Part shown: in pieces, positions 34,293 to 45,509 of the stretch
Numbering within the stretch: the stretch's first letter is position 1
Layout of the letters: each line of letters opens with the position of its first letter
Source of the DNA: Pyronema omphalodes
Taxonomy: Eukaryota > Ascomycota > Pezizomycetes > Pezizales > Pyronemataceae
Direction: 5' to 3'
Length of the DNA: 64,000 nt
Assembly: GCA_024516155.1 (NCBI GenBank)
Contig: JAJJXM010000005.1
Span: forward strand, 1-64,000
Position numbers and translations under genes: made by a program
The notes under the pieces: model-generated
What the model was told of the DNA's origin: nothing
What the model saw: the letters and a program-made list of their open reading frames with translations, nothing else
The model's database searches: none

Positions 34293-34560
34293 TGCTCGCT
34301 GTTAGGTACGAAGGTTTTGACTGAGATACCGCAGAGTATGAGCGCAGTTATGATTAAGATGATGAACTGGACGAAGACTATGAAGGGATATATATATACA
34401 TAGAAAGGCTCAAGATAACACGATTGGTGTGCAAGGAAGACTGAACAGAACAGAAGAAGGCCAATTGGAAAGCCATGAACCAAGGTTTGAAAAGAGCGGG
34501 GAGGAAAGGGGGAATGCTGTTGAAAGGCGGAGGCCAGCGGTGGGAATGGAAATTTCAAAT

Positions 34561-34600
34561 GGGTTATGGGTTATGGGTTATGGGTTATGGGTTATGGGTT
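34561..34600. repeat. 7-bp TTATGGG tandem repeat
   Basis: Five to six perfect copies of GGGTTAT. The unit resembles the telomeric TTAGGG repeat with one extra T, but the array is short and interstitial. Confidence 0.95.
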
Positions 34601-34602
34601 AA

Positions 34603-34749
34603 GATTTGAGGATTTGAGGGTTTGAGGATTTGAGGATTTGAGGGTTTGAGGATTTGAGGATTTGAGGATTTGAGGATTTGAGGATTTGAGGATTTGAGGA
34701 TTTGAGGATTTGAGGATTTGAGGATTTGAGGATTTGAGGATTTGAGGGA
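34603..34749. repeat. 8-bp GATTTGAG tandem repeat
   Basis: About 18 copies of GATTTGAG with a few GGTTTGAG variants, directly following the TTATGGG array, downstream of the STAND gene. Confidence 0.95.
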
Positions 34750-35608
34750 TTAATTTGCAGGAGACGGTGAAAGACGATGGATTACGATTATTGTAGACAG
34801 CTACTGATGGGGATTACACTTGTCGTTTCTTTATTTTACGTATGTGAATTTCTTACTGAAATGACAAATTCATCCTGACATACATCACGCACCATCACAC
34901 TACTGGCCTTCACAATCTCATCCTGTCCCAACCGCCCCACATCATGCAATCATCCATGAAAGGCTCAAGTCAAGAAACAACATCGTGCTATCATTATGTG
35001 CTGCTCTAACCTAAATATCATTTCGGATCCAGACCCACACTATTACAAAAATCATTTCATCTTTTCTTCATACGGGCCCCCAGCCCCATTGCTTTATCCC
35101 CTTCATCCTCGTTCTCACTCTCTCTCGTCATTGGGATCCATCTCGGTAAATAGACAACAATACCGAACAACCGTATACTCAACTCCCTCACCGAAACTTC
35201 GAGTGACTGTACGAGCCGAAAAAACAAAAAAAAAGAAACAAGATACACCTTTTACAAATACAACGGAAAACGGATACCACATGCAAAAAAAATATTCAAA
35301 CTTCAATAAGCACCGAGCTGAAGAAAATAGCCAATTAACCGAGTAAAACCATGTAAAACAAGGTGAATCAGTTTATAACCCACCTTTCTGACCCGCGGTA
35401 GCAAATTGACCCTCTCAACAAAGTTTAACTTCTCAGCCTCGTCCTTAATCAGGACCAAAGTTTGACCAAGTCCAAGGGGCCGGTAAACTCAATTCATCAA
35501 AGTCTCATCGCCACCGACTTATCCTTCTCACTCTCTTCCCCATTTACTTTTCCCCTCCTCTTCCTCTTCCCTTTCGCCATACCCGGTTTTTTTCTGAGGT
35601 GGCAACAA
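34750..35608. other. Intergenic region
   Basis: About 860 bp between the 3' flanks of the convergent STAND and remodeller genes. Small ORFs on both strands have no family motif. Confidence 0.5.
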
Positions 35609-38600
35609 CTAATCACTATCATCGTAGCTTCCCTCGTCTCCTCTATCTCTATCAGGCGTTCCATTACTTGCGCCGCCAACCTTCAGTCGGATATGTGGCG
35701 TGTCCGGACCGGCGGGTGTTCCAGCAGATGAGCCCATCCCTGTTGTTGATGTGCCATCTAATGAACCGTTTGCTCCGACCAAGGCGTCGTAGGTGGCTTT
35801 TTCTTCGGTGTAGCGGCGGTCGAACTCTTCCTGTATGGTTGTTAGTAACTGTGAAAAATGCTTCGGGGCATGTCTTCTAGGCAAACTTCACAAGCAGTGG
35901 CACTCGACTTTGTCGGATATTGACGACAGTTGTCAAGCACCACATCTCGCTTTTCTGGCTGCCGGTGGAGTACTTACATCCATAAAATTGGCATCAGTAT
36001 ATACTATAGACCCTTCCTCATTATAGATTCTCGCGTTATTAAACATCAACTTGAAATCATCTCTCAGTCCGTCAAGGTTGGTGTAATCCCCGTTCTTGAT
36101 GCGTTTCTTGATCTCATTGAAAGAAATTGGCTGCTTGATAATCTGATAATAATCTGGAAACATGCGTTTGCTGGGTAGCTTCTCGAAGATCTCTGACCTC
36201 ACACGGCCAGTCTCGGCCTCTTCCAAGTCTTTGCAGGCATTGAAGATAACTTCACATGCAGCTTGTAAAGCGGCGCGGTTCTGCTCAGCCAAGCTATCAG
36301 TGGATACAAAACCTTGTTTACCAACCCTTTGCCGTTTCCGTGGGTTGGTCTTAGGAGTGGCTTGGACCTCCTCCTCCTCTGCACGACGCTTCTCTGAGTT
36401 GGGCTTCCGGCCACGCTTGCGCTTGATAGTTGGAGGGGGTTCCTCGGGTGCCGGAGACTCAGCAGGTGGTGAGCTGTCATTGTAACCACGACGAGCCTTA
36501 TTTGCTTCTCGTTTTGCGATACGAGCACGTTTCCGGTTGACAGCATCTTCAATGGAGTCCTCGTCGTTGTCAATAGCGTCAAGCCATTGTTCTTCCGTGA
36601 GACCATCATCGTAGCTGGTAACTTTACGTTCTCTAGCACCACGACCAACGGGGCCGGTATCTTCCGCAATAGGCAGGACATTTTCTTGAAGGTAAATTTC
36701 TGGGAGCTCTGCCTCGGTGAATAGACGAGGGGTTGTTCCGTTGATACCATATTTCGCATCCCTATTACGTTCGTCGTCCATCTTCTTGAAGAGTTCCAAT
36801 TCACCGTCATTACGGGAGATGATCTCGTTCAACTCGTCGTCGTCGAGCTCTTCATTGTCGCCGGCTTCTTTCTCTTCGGCCTCTAACATCACACGCAACA
36901 ATGCATCTCGCTCTTCGTTGGTGGATTTGTTGTCGAACTTTCCAGCTTGAATGACCTTGCCGTCAATATCCAACTTGTATTGTGCACGCTCCAAAATCCT
37001 TTCTTCCACGGAGTTAGATGTGATCAGACGCAAGATACGAACTTCGTTCTTTTGACCAATACGATGGGCACGATCCTGAGCTTGCAAATCCTGGTGGGGA
37101 TTCCAGTCAGAATCGTAGATGATGACTGTATCAGCTGACTGCAAGTTGAGACCGAGACCTCCAGCACGGGTGGAGAGTAGGAAGATGAAGTAGGGGGAGT
37201 CTGGCGCGTTGAATTGCTTCAAGAGATCGGAACGGTCGTCTGCTTTAGTGGAACCGTCAAGACGGAGATAACGGAAACCTCGAAGGTGAAGGAAGTCTTC
37301 CATGATGTTCATAATCTGCGTCATCTGGAAGAAAATGAGAACCTTGTGGCCAGTGTGGAAGAACTTTGGTAGTAATCTGTCAAGAAGCTCGAATTTACCA
37401 GCCGTTCTCCATAAAGAGTCGTTATTGATCTTTGAGGGGTTGACTGCAGACTCGACTTCCTCGAAAACGAAAGGATGATTACACAGCTTGCGCAACTGCA
37501 TAATCATATTTGATAATCCCTTGACTCCGAGCTTTCCTCCCTTTTCTTCGTTGTTGACATACAATATACCGTTCGTCATCATCTGGGTGTAAAGCTTGCT
37601 CTGGAGTGCTGAAAGCTTGCACTTGATGACCTTTTCAACCTTGTCCGGAAGCTCCGCCTCTACATCCTTCTTGAGACGACGCAACAGGAAAGGTCTAAGA
37701 ACCTTATGAAGACGACGAATGACGAGCAATGCCTCTTCTTCAGTCAACTCCATCTTATCTTGACCACCGGTATTTGCGAAAGGAGTGTTAAACCACTCAT
37801 CGAAACTCTTGACTGACTTGAAGATGGTGGGGAGAACGAAATTGAGGAGTGCCCACAACTCGGGAAGGTTGTTCTGCAAGGGAGTACCGGTGAGAATCAA
37901 ACGGTAACGACAGTTGTAGTAGGTTGTAAGAGTCGCACTGAGCTTAGACTGTGCGTTCTTCATTCTGTGACCTTCGTCGATAATCATGTAGTTCCATTTA
38001 ACCTTTGACAGGATAGGACGGTCCTTGATAATGTACTCGTAAGTGGTCAACAAAACTTGCCAGTTGCCGTGCTTGATGTGGTTCTGCTGGGTTTTCCGTA
38101 CTGTCGGAGGCCCCTTGTACACTATGGTTCCAACCGACGGTGCCCACTTCTCGAACTCCAACGTCCAGTTGGTAAGTGTCGAGAGAGGAACAATAACTAA
38201 GAAAGGTCCGTTCTGGTTTTTTCTTTCAATGAGGTGCGTGATCAACGAAATGGTCTGAATAGTCTTTCCGAGACCCATCTCATCTGCTAAGATACCGTTC
38301 AAGTTGTTGTTGTACAGGGATATCATCCACTGCAGACCCTTCAACTGGTAGTCCTTGAGTTTACCACCGGTCAAAATAGTGGGCTGCTCGTTAATTTCTT
38401 CCTTGATACGATGAGCAACATTGAAGTAATCAATCTTTCCACCCTCGTCTTCAGCAGCGTCGGGCTCGTAGTATCCTTCGTTTTCACCATAGTTCTGAAT
38501 AGCATCGCGCTGCTGTTGTCGAACACTGGCAGCAAGCGAATCCAAGAACGAATCGGTTTGTCTAAGCAGGTGGGTGATACGTGTGTCCTTGGCTTGTCCG

Positions 38601-40074
38601 AGCAACTTGAGATAAGCCTCCTCGTCGTTTGCCTTAAGAGCCTGAAGACGCTGCTTCGCCATGCGCTCCATTCTTTTCTGCTCTTCCTTCTCCATGAACT
38701 GGTGGTGAGACAGCATAAGACGCCCAAGTTTCTGAGCCTTCTGTTCCTTTGCTCTGGCTGCAGCCTTGATCTCGTTACCGTGGTTAATGACGGACATGAT
38801 GTACTCTGTATGCTTGCGACGCTCCTTAGCCTCACGCTGGTCACGCTGCTGCTTCTCGAGCTTCTCGGTAATGCGAGCCTCACGCAAAGACTGTTTCTTC
38901 ATGCGGCGGAAAACGGCGCGGTTGGAAGTGACGACCAAACTGTCGGCATGCACCATACGATTCACCATGTCCTGTCTCAACAAACGCTGCTTGGGCAACA
39001 AACAAAGAGCTTTGTACTCAATCAAAGCCTTGAGTTTCAAAGAATCGTTCACAATGTCCAATCCGTTTCGACTGTCATACTCAGCAACATTGCTGGGTAG
39101 CTCCTCGAGCTCCTGTTTCCGTGCAGCGATACGATTGAGTCTCACACGCTCACGCTCCATCTGTAGGTTGGCCACATCGATCCCAACGGGCATGATGCCG
39201 GGAATAATCGGTCGATTGTCGCGAATGGCATGGTCGAGGAAGGAAATAGTCCTCGGAACACGATCCCAAGGTGAGATAAATGTCTCGTACTCAGGTTTCG
39301 ATTTCTCCTTGTTAACAACACCGTCGAGGACAGCCTTGGCAGTAGCAACCTGGTTGATCTGCTGGCCAACCTTGAGCGGATAGAGGAAACCTTGCTGGAC
39401 ATTGGGAGGTACTGGTTTGTTACGGGTGATATATTTAAACGCCATAATCTGATGACGAAGAACCGCAAGCTGGTCTGGGGTGAAACTGTTACTCGTAGGT
39501 GCTGTAGGCTGTGCCATGCCGACAACAGAGTTATTGGCAATCGACGAAGCATCGCTAGCAGCGCGCTTTGGCGAAGACGGCGCGTTGAAGTTCTGTCCAG
39601 ACATCTGGTGCATTCCCTGGGGATGTGATGGCTGTCTGGCGTGCTGTGGTAGCCGTCCTGAGAAATGTCAATAGATGTCAAAAGCAGCGCTTGGTGTTCG
39701 AGTACATACCATTCGCCTGGGGCACAGCGTTGGGAGACATGTCCTGGTTTCCGCGGTTCAGCTGCTGTTGCTGCATTGCCTGCATCTGCTGTTGATGCGC
39801 ATTCGATCGTTGTTTGAACGACTGGAGAATTGCAGAGAGCTGTGCAAACTCTGGGTTTGTTTCGTTGGCACCCGCTTCCTTGAGCGCTTTCCATTTCTGT
39901 ACAAACAGGCGTAAGTCACAGAGGAGAGTAAAACGAGGGTGGTGGTGGTATTGATCACGTAGTGGTGATGGTGGTTTGAGATACACGTACATTATAGATA
40001 TCCGATACTTGTTCTCTTGACATGGCAGACATGCCACCCTGTTGTGGCATTCCGCCGTTAGCCAGGGAATTCAT
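35609..40074 (-). CDS. Snf2/Sth1-type chromatin-remodelling ATPase (SWI/SNF or RSC catalytic subunit)
   Basis: ATP-driven nucleosome remodeller in the nucleus. Exons on the minus strand: 39991-40074, 39710-39896, 35978-39657 and 35609-35830, giving 1390 residues. Domains in order: Gln-rich leader (QQQMQAMQQQQL), QLQ domain (FTPDQLAVLRHQIMAFKYI, about 150-170), HSA helix (about 320-420), helicase N lobe with DEMGLGKT (about 549) and DEGH (about 648), helicase C lobe ending QAQDRAHRIGQ (about 953), an AT-hook-like KRKRGRKP (about 1175), and a bromodomain with PDYYQIIKQPI (about 1260). The combination QLQ-HSA-ATPase-bromodomain marks the Snf2/Sth1 subfamily; which of the two complexes it serves cannot be decided here. 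The last intron (147 nt) follows the bromodomain. A 34-G tract lies about 140 bp upstream of the start. Confidence 0.95.
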
Positions 40075-40210
40075 GGCGGGCTATGTATTGAGATAGTGGC
40101 GAGGCGACAACGCGCCGAAGTTGGTGAACAGGCGACCAAAATGTGGTTGCAACTATTTGTGGATCGTCGCGAAGTTTGATGTTGAAATATGGTGGTGTGT
40201 CGTGTCGTAT

Positions 40211-40211
<1 letters not shown>

Positions 40212-40245
<34 letters not shown>
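40212..40245. repeat. 34-nt G-homopolymer
   Basis: 34 consecutive G residues about 140 bp upstream of the remodeller gene start, in the interval shared with the divergent adenosine kinase gene. The exact length is unreliable for a homopolymer of this size. Confidence 0.9.
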
Positions 40246-41439
40246 CGTTCGCGCGTCGTCCGGCTTTGGTGAGGTTGGGTGAAAGGGGGATCGGTCGCGA
40301 AAGGTGCAGCTGAGCAGAAAATGCTGACTCAGACGGATGCGAGCGAGTAACTACATACTCTATTTACCCGGGCGACTAGATTATGTAATGGATGAGGCTC
40401 CTGGGGATTTGTGGTTTGTAAATGTGATTTTGGGTGATTTTGCGGAGCTCAAGAAGAAGATTTTTGGAATTTTGGGAGACAATTCCTCAAATCTTCTACG
40501 CACGTTGACCAACCTCTGCGTGGGTCGGTTTGAGCTCTGGTGATGACACCCTGTCGCAGCTAGCTTCCTTCTGAAAAGGGTGCGATACCACTTTCGGGTT
40601 TTCGCGTTTCGTAAGGCGACACAGCAAAGACTCCCGGCAAAAGAGATGAAAACTACCGATTCTACCACCGTCTGAAAGCTGAATATGTTTTTGGAAATTC
40701 GCTCTGCACCCTGCAAGTCAAAATGTTTCCACGCGGCACGTGATCACTCCTAAAAGCATGAAATATCACTCGAATGTTGAAATGCCGATTCGACGTGCAA
40801 TACGTGAACTTGAACAATTATAGTCGATATTTCGAGCAGAACACATAATCAGAGGACATGAGATGTGAATGAAATACTGGAGGTTATGTATCCAGCATGC
40901 CAAACCACACTTAGTTGTCGTCTGTGCATAAATGCCTAATCTCGACTATCTGTAGAGCCGACCAGGCGATGGATAAGGTGTGGCTTCGCAATGGCTCGCT
41001 TGATGGATGTGATCGGCGCAGGGGTACTTGTGATCGTCTGTGGCTGCGGGAAAAGTGTTGAGTCAGTCAGCCGGCGCGACGGGATACTGCGAATGCTGAA
41101 TGATGAGCCAAGAGCCGCGTTATTTCTTCAAAGAATTCCACTTCGATGAAGAGGGCAATAGTACGAAAGGGGCGGAGAGGAATTGTCTACGGATTCCCAT
41201 TGATTGATGCACGTTTTATGCTTATCAACTCCGATGTGAAACTTCCCGGTGTGAATTGCCGCCCGAACGAGCCCCCAACCCCGAGTAAACCCCACCGAGT
41301 AACGAGGCTCCGCTCACCCACGTGATTCAAAAATGCGGAGAAAGGCCTCAGGGTTTATGAGAATAAAACCAGCCTGAGTAGCACCTCCCACCTCCCGTCT
41401 TCTCCTCAGTTCTCTGCAATTTCACAAAAATCTGTAACA
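40246..41439. promoter_or_regulatory. Divergent promoter region of the remodeller and adenosine kinase genes
   Basis: No gene recognised. Small ORFs at 40337-40716 on both strands overlap and lack motifs. A pyrimidine-rich stretch (CCTCCCACCTCCCGTCTTCTC) precedes the kinase start, as is common in fungal promoters. Confidence 0.45.
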
Positions 41440-42758
41440 ATGGCATACCCTCTTTTCTGCTTAGGAAACCCTCTTCTCGGTATGTATCACTATCTCTGAT
41501 TCCTCATCTCATCCCGTTAATTAATGTTACGCAGACATCCAGGCTACCTGGTTCGTTGTCCTTAACCATTCCTGAATCCCCACAACCGTACCTAACAAAC
41601 ATGGCAGCGATGAGTCGATGTTGAAAAAGTACAACCTCGACCCCAACGGAATTGTACTTGTACAAAAAGAGGACGAACCTAAATACCAGGGTATCTACGA
41701 GGATCTCCAGCAGGTAGAGCACGTTCTCCTTGCCGGAGGAGCCGCTCAGAACGCCGCTCGTGGAGCTCAGGTGTGTTCCTGAATCCCATTTCTCCTCAGT
41801 TTGGCCCCTCTAACTCTCCCAGTACGTTCTCCCCGCCGATTCCGTTGTCTACGTCGGATGTGTTGGAAACGACAAGGCTGCCGAACAGCTCCGCCATGCC
41901 TGCTCCGTCGAGGGAGGAGTCCGCACGGAGTACCTTGTCGATACCACCGAGCCCACTGGACGTTGTGGAGTCGTCATCACTGGCGATGAACGTTCCTTGG
42001 TTACCCAGCTTGCCGCCGCCAACAATTACAAGGTTGAGCACCTCCAGTCCCCCGAGATCTGGAAGCTCGTTGAGGCCGCAAAGGTCTACTACGTCGGTGG
42101 TTTCCACTTGACCGTTTGTCCCGAAGCTATCCTGAAGCTCGCGGAGCACGCCGCAGCGACCAACAAGATTTTCTCTATGAACCTTTCTGCTCCCTTCCTC
42201 TGCCATGTCTTCAAGAAACAGATGGACCAGACTGAGGGGTACTGGGACTACCTCATCGCCAACGAGTCTGAGGCCCTTGCTTACGCTGGTAGCCACGGAA
42301 TTGATGTAAGTTTCCCCGCAGTACCCTGGGGTAACAGCAACTAACCCTGTCTGTAGTCCGATGCTATCAAGCAGGTTAATGAGGCTCTTGCCGCCAAACT
42401 CCCCGTCGGTGCCGAGATCCAGACTCAGGCTCTCATCGACATTGCTCGTCACATTGCTGCTCTTCCCAAGGTGAACACCAAGCGTCCTCGTGTCGTTGTC
42501 TTCACCCAGGGAACCGGATCCACCGTCGTTGTCTCTTCCGACTCCGAGACTGCTTCCACTTACCCCGTCCGCAAGGTCGCCGCTTTCAAGGACAGCAATG
42601 GAGCCGGAGATGCTTTCGCTGGAGGATTCCTTGGAGGAATTGTCCTCGGTGAGGACATTGAGACCGCTGTTTCCCGCGGACAGTGGCTTGCTTCCCTCTC
42701 CATTCAGGAGTTGGGACCTGCTTACCCTAAGGAGAAGCAGACTTTCGTCAAGGCGTAA
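41440..42758 (+). CDS. ADO1: Adenosine kinase
   Basis: PfkB-family kinase that converts adenosine to AMP in the cytosol, supporting purine salvage and clearing adenosine from the S-adenosylmethionine cycle. Exons 41440-41479, 41535-41550, 41608-41770, 41823-42305 and 42357-42758 give 367 residues. The N-terminus MAYPLFCLGNPLLDIQAT is split over the first exons; exon 2 is a 16-nt micro-exon (ACATCCAGGCTACCTG). Conserved parts follow: AGGAAQNAARGAQ for substrate binding, VGCVGNDKAAEQL, YVGGFHLTV, NLSAPFL, NESEALAYA, and the PfkB signature DSNGAGDAFAGGFLGG with the catalytic Asp. Length and order match fungal and animal adenosine kinases. It converges with the Est1-like gene. Confidence 0.94.
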
Positions 42759-43140
42759 AATAATAACAGAGGCCTATTAAGGCTATATAATGTTCAACAC
42801 GGAGAGAAGGGAATGCATCAGGTTCAAATTGGCATGGGTATATCGGAGTTAAATGGGTACTGTTTCAACAAAAGTCCTATGTTTTGCAAACGGTTAAAAT
42901 ATCGTATTTGCTTGTTTACACAATTAGAAAGTTAGACAATATATTTTTGTAGACATACTTCCGGGAACTTCGCTTCGCTTGATGACGTGACTGCTTGCTT
43001 ATGATAAGATGTATAGTTATGAGTGGTGGTACTTATTATTTTTCTATTCATATTTGTTCTAGCTATCTCGTAATCATAGATATCCTTCAGATATCTCATC
43101 ATATCGTTTCCCATATCCAATCAACACGCCTCTTCTCGTG
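42759..43140. other. Convergent intergenic region
   Basis: 382 bp between the stop codons of adenosine kinase and the Est1-like gene; 3' flanks only. Confidence 0.5.
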
Positions 43141-45509
43141 TTACCGTCGTCTCCGGCCCTTTCCTACCTCATCATCCCACATCTCTACCTCCGGGCCAAC
43201 TAGAGAATCCACCATATGATTCATGACCCGCATGGTTTCACTCCCCGTTACCGAATCCACTACACTGACACCCGTCTGTCCCAATACAGACTCCGCAAGA
43301 CTTCCCTCGCTTATCATTTTCGCCCCCATGAACGCGCTTGCGCTCTCACCCACGCTAAGGTTCAGAGAACTATTCATACCAATGGAAGGTGTTGACGTTA
43401 TCCCATCTTCCTGGTATGTTACTGTCAAGTCTGGGGAAATTGTAATGGGTACATCCTATTTCCTCATCAGCCATTCCGTTCCTATAATCTTCACTCAACA
43501 TCCAACTCACCTCCTTAAGACACAGCTCCCTTCCATCCTCCAGCAAAAACCGAATCCTCGCTAAAACTTCTTCATTAGGGTGAACATGTCCCCCCTCCTC
43601 CTCCCAATTAACCCTGTCTTTCACTAGCACTTGTGCCGATTCAAACGGTTCAAACCCTAGCAACTCATCATCCTCTTCGAGCGCATAGCCCAGGTTTCTT
43701 ACCTCTCCCTGCATGCCAAAGGTTGCAGCCAGTAGAGAGAGGGTATTAGCATACGCTTGCCAGAGTTGTTTGATCATCACGCTTATAGCTGTACCGGGCT
43801 GTTGGTTAACGAGTGTGTGATGGTTAACCCTCAGCCAGGTAGAATATATCCTCAGACTAGGAAGCATACGGCGTCCAATGGCAGTCAAGTTATCAACATC
43901 AGAAGAAGTGGCTGATAATTCACCGACAACACGTTCTAGCTCGGGTTGAAAAACCTGGTGGAGGGTAGTGAAGGTGGAGACGTTCAGGCGAAGGAGGTTT
44001 AGGGAGGATTGGGAAGGTGCGTGGGGAGAGGAGCGTTTTTTGGAAAAGCTTTGTGCGGCAATGTTTGTGAAGACCATTTTTGTGAGGATGCCGTTGCTGA
44101 GATTGCGGTCTTTCAGGTCTTGTGCGAGCTGGGTTAGGAGCTCGGATTCGAGGCCCTCATAGTCGGTTGAGCTGGGGGTGTTAGCTAGGGTTCTTCATGG
44201 CTTCACACTCTTTCAAGCTCGAAGTTTCACAGACTGGGGATTCAGGACTTCGGTATGTTAGCCAAAGAAGATAAACTTACTCTGTTGAAACGTAGCATTT
44301 TGCATGTAGACGCACAAATAGAGCGAGGAGCTCTTTCACAGCCTGTTCCTCTTTTCTAGGGTAGTCTGGAATTCGTTTCGAGGACTGATATGCCTTCCGT
44401 ATCTTGTTGAAGCTTCTTTCCAGATTATCTGAGGCCAGCGGATGTGGTTCTGCAACTGATATAGCTCGATACCAGTGGTAGGTGGCCGAAAACGTAGAGC
44501 CTTCATTGATGGCTATCACGGCGAACTGGTTATAGGGTGTACCGACTGATGGGATCAACTTCTTCGCGAGAGTGTAGTAACCAATCGCTGGTGCCCAGTT
44601 CTTGGGGTTCCTGGGGTCTTCGCGATAGCGGGAAAGGTCACCGAGGAAAACTAGGGTTTGGTGTGTATTACGGATGACTTGGTCTCTCGTTTTTGGATCG
44701 CAGACAGTGATGGAGGTGGAGGAGGGAGGCTCAACTGATGAATAAGTCAGTCAGGTAAATGGGAGAGATCGGAGGAAATATATACTTGTCATGTGGAACT
44801 TGGTAATGATCCACTCAAGCTCTTTAATTTGAAAGTGCGATATCAGACGCTGTATAAATGCCCTGTAGAACCTGGTCACAGTTTTCACGAAGCCCACAAA
44901 GTCTTCCTGACGTTTCCGCAACTCGACTGGCCGCTTCTTCCCATTCAACACCTTGAAATGATGTAGAGTCTTCTGGTACTGCTTAATGATCTGGTGGTGT
45001 TTGTCCCACATTCGTCCGAGGACATTATTATGGAAAGCCCAGCTAAAGTCGCGGAAGATCACCTCCTGGTATGCTTCCTGTAATCTTCAGCAAATTTACT
45101 CAGGTCAGTAGTCGCAACCTCGTCTCCATTATGCGCTTTCAGGAACTAACCGTGTAATAGTTTGCTCAAGCGGTCGTCCCGCGCCGCCTGCAGGGTCTTC
45201 AAGTATCGAGTCCAGTCTGCTGTCGAGAGAGAGAGCTGCTCTATCGTAGGCATTGCATGAGCTCGCTGTGTCCTGTTCCGGTTGGAGAACGTACAGACCT
45301 CCATTCGGGAGACGATTCCATGGCTGGGTAGAGGGAGTTGAAGCCAACACTTGTAGGTGGAGCGTAGGAGCTCGAGTTGAGTGGGAAGTGTTGGAGGAGC
45401 GGCGTGTAATGTGCAACGGAGGTACGAGTAGGCCTAGGTTCGGCGGAAACAAGTGAGTTGTAGCGGTTGGAAGTTGTCTCTAATAGCGAACTGAAGCTTC
45501 GGCGGTCAT
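43141..45509 (-). CDS. Est1/SMG7-like (EBS1-type) protein
   Basis: 14-3-3-like/TPR protein of the Est1-SMG5/6/7 family, linked to telomerase recruitment or nonsense-mediated mRNA decay. Proposed exons on the minus strand: 45492-45509, 45151-45323, 44786-45084, 44281-44734, 43511-44171 and 43141-43410, giving 624 residues. The N-terminal Est1 domain shows LQEAYQEVIFRDFSWAF and KQYQKTLHHFK. The region YYTLAKKLIPSVGTPYNQFA with YHWYRAIS is the typical DNA/RNA-binding Est1 core (the family pattern is A....P..G.P.NQLA). No PIN nuclease domain follows, so it is not SMG6-like. The 5' end is the weak part: the 45151-45452 frame lacks an ATG, so I use an 18-nt first exon at 45509 and a 168-nt intron (GTTCGC...CCCAG). 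Confidence 0.82.

Noticed and set aside
34289..34558. Hydrophobic 89-codon minus ORF overlapping the STAND stop codon
   Set aside because: It starts with TTG, has no internal ATG and matches no family; hydrophobicity arises from A/T-rich DNA.
38411..39383. Plus-strand ORFs of 205-229 codons opposite the remodeller gene
   Set aside because: They lie antisense inside the HSA-coding part of the Snf2-type gene; Leu/Ser richness is typical of the complement of Lys/Glu-rich helices.
41796..42452. 218-codon minus ORF opposite adenosine kinase
   Set aside because: Antisense shadow of conserved adenosine kinase exons 4 and 5, and it crosses a verified intron.
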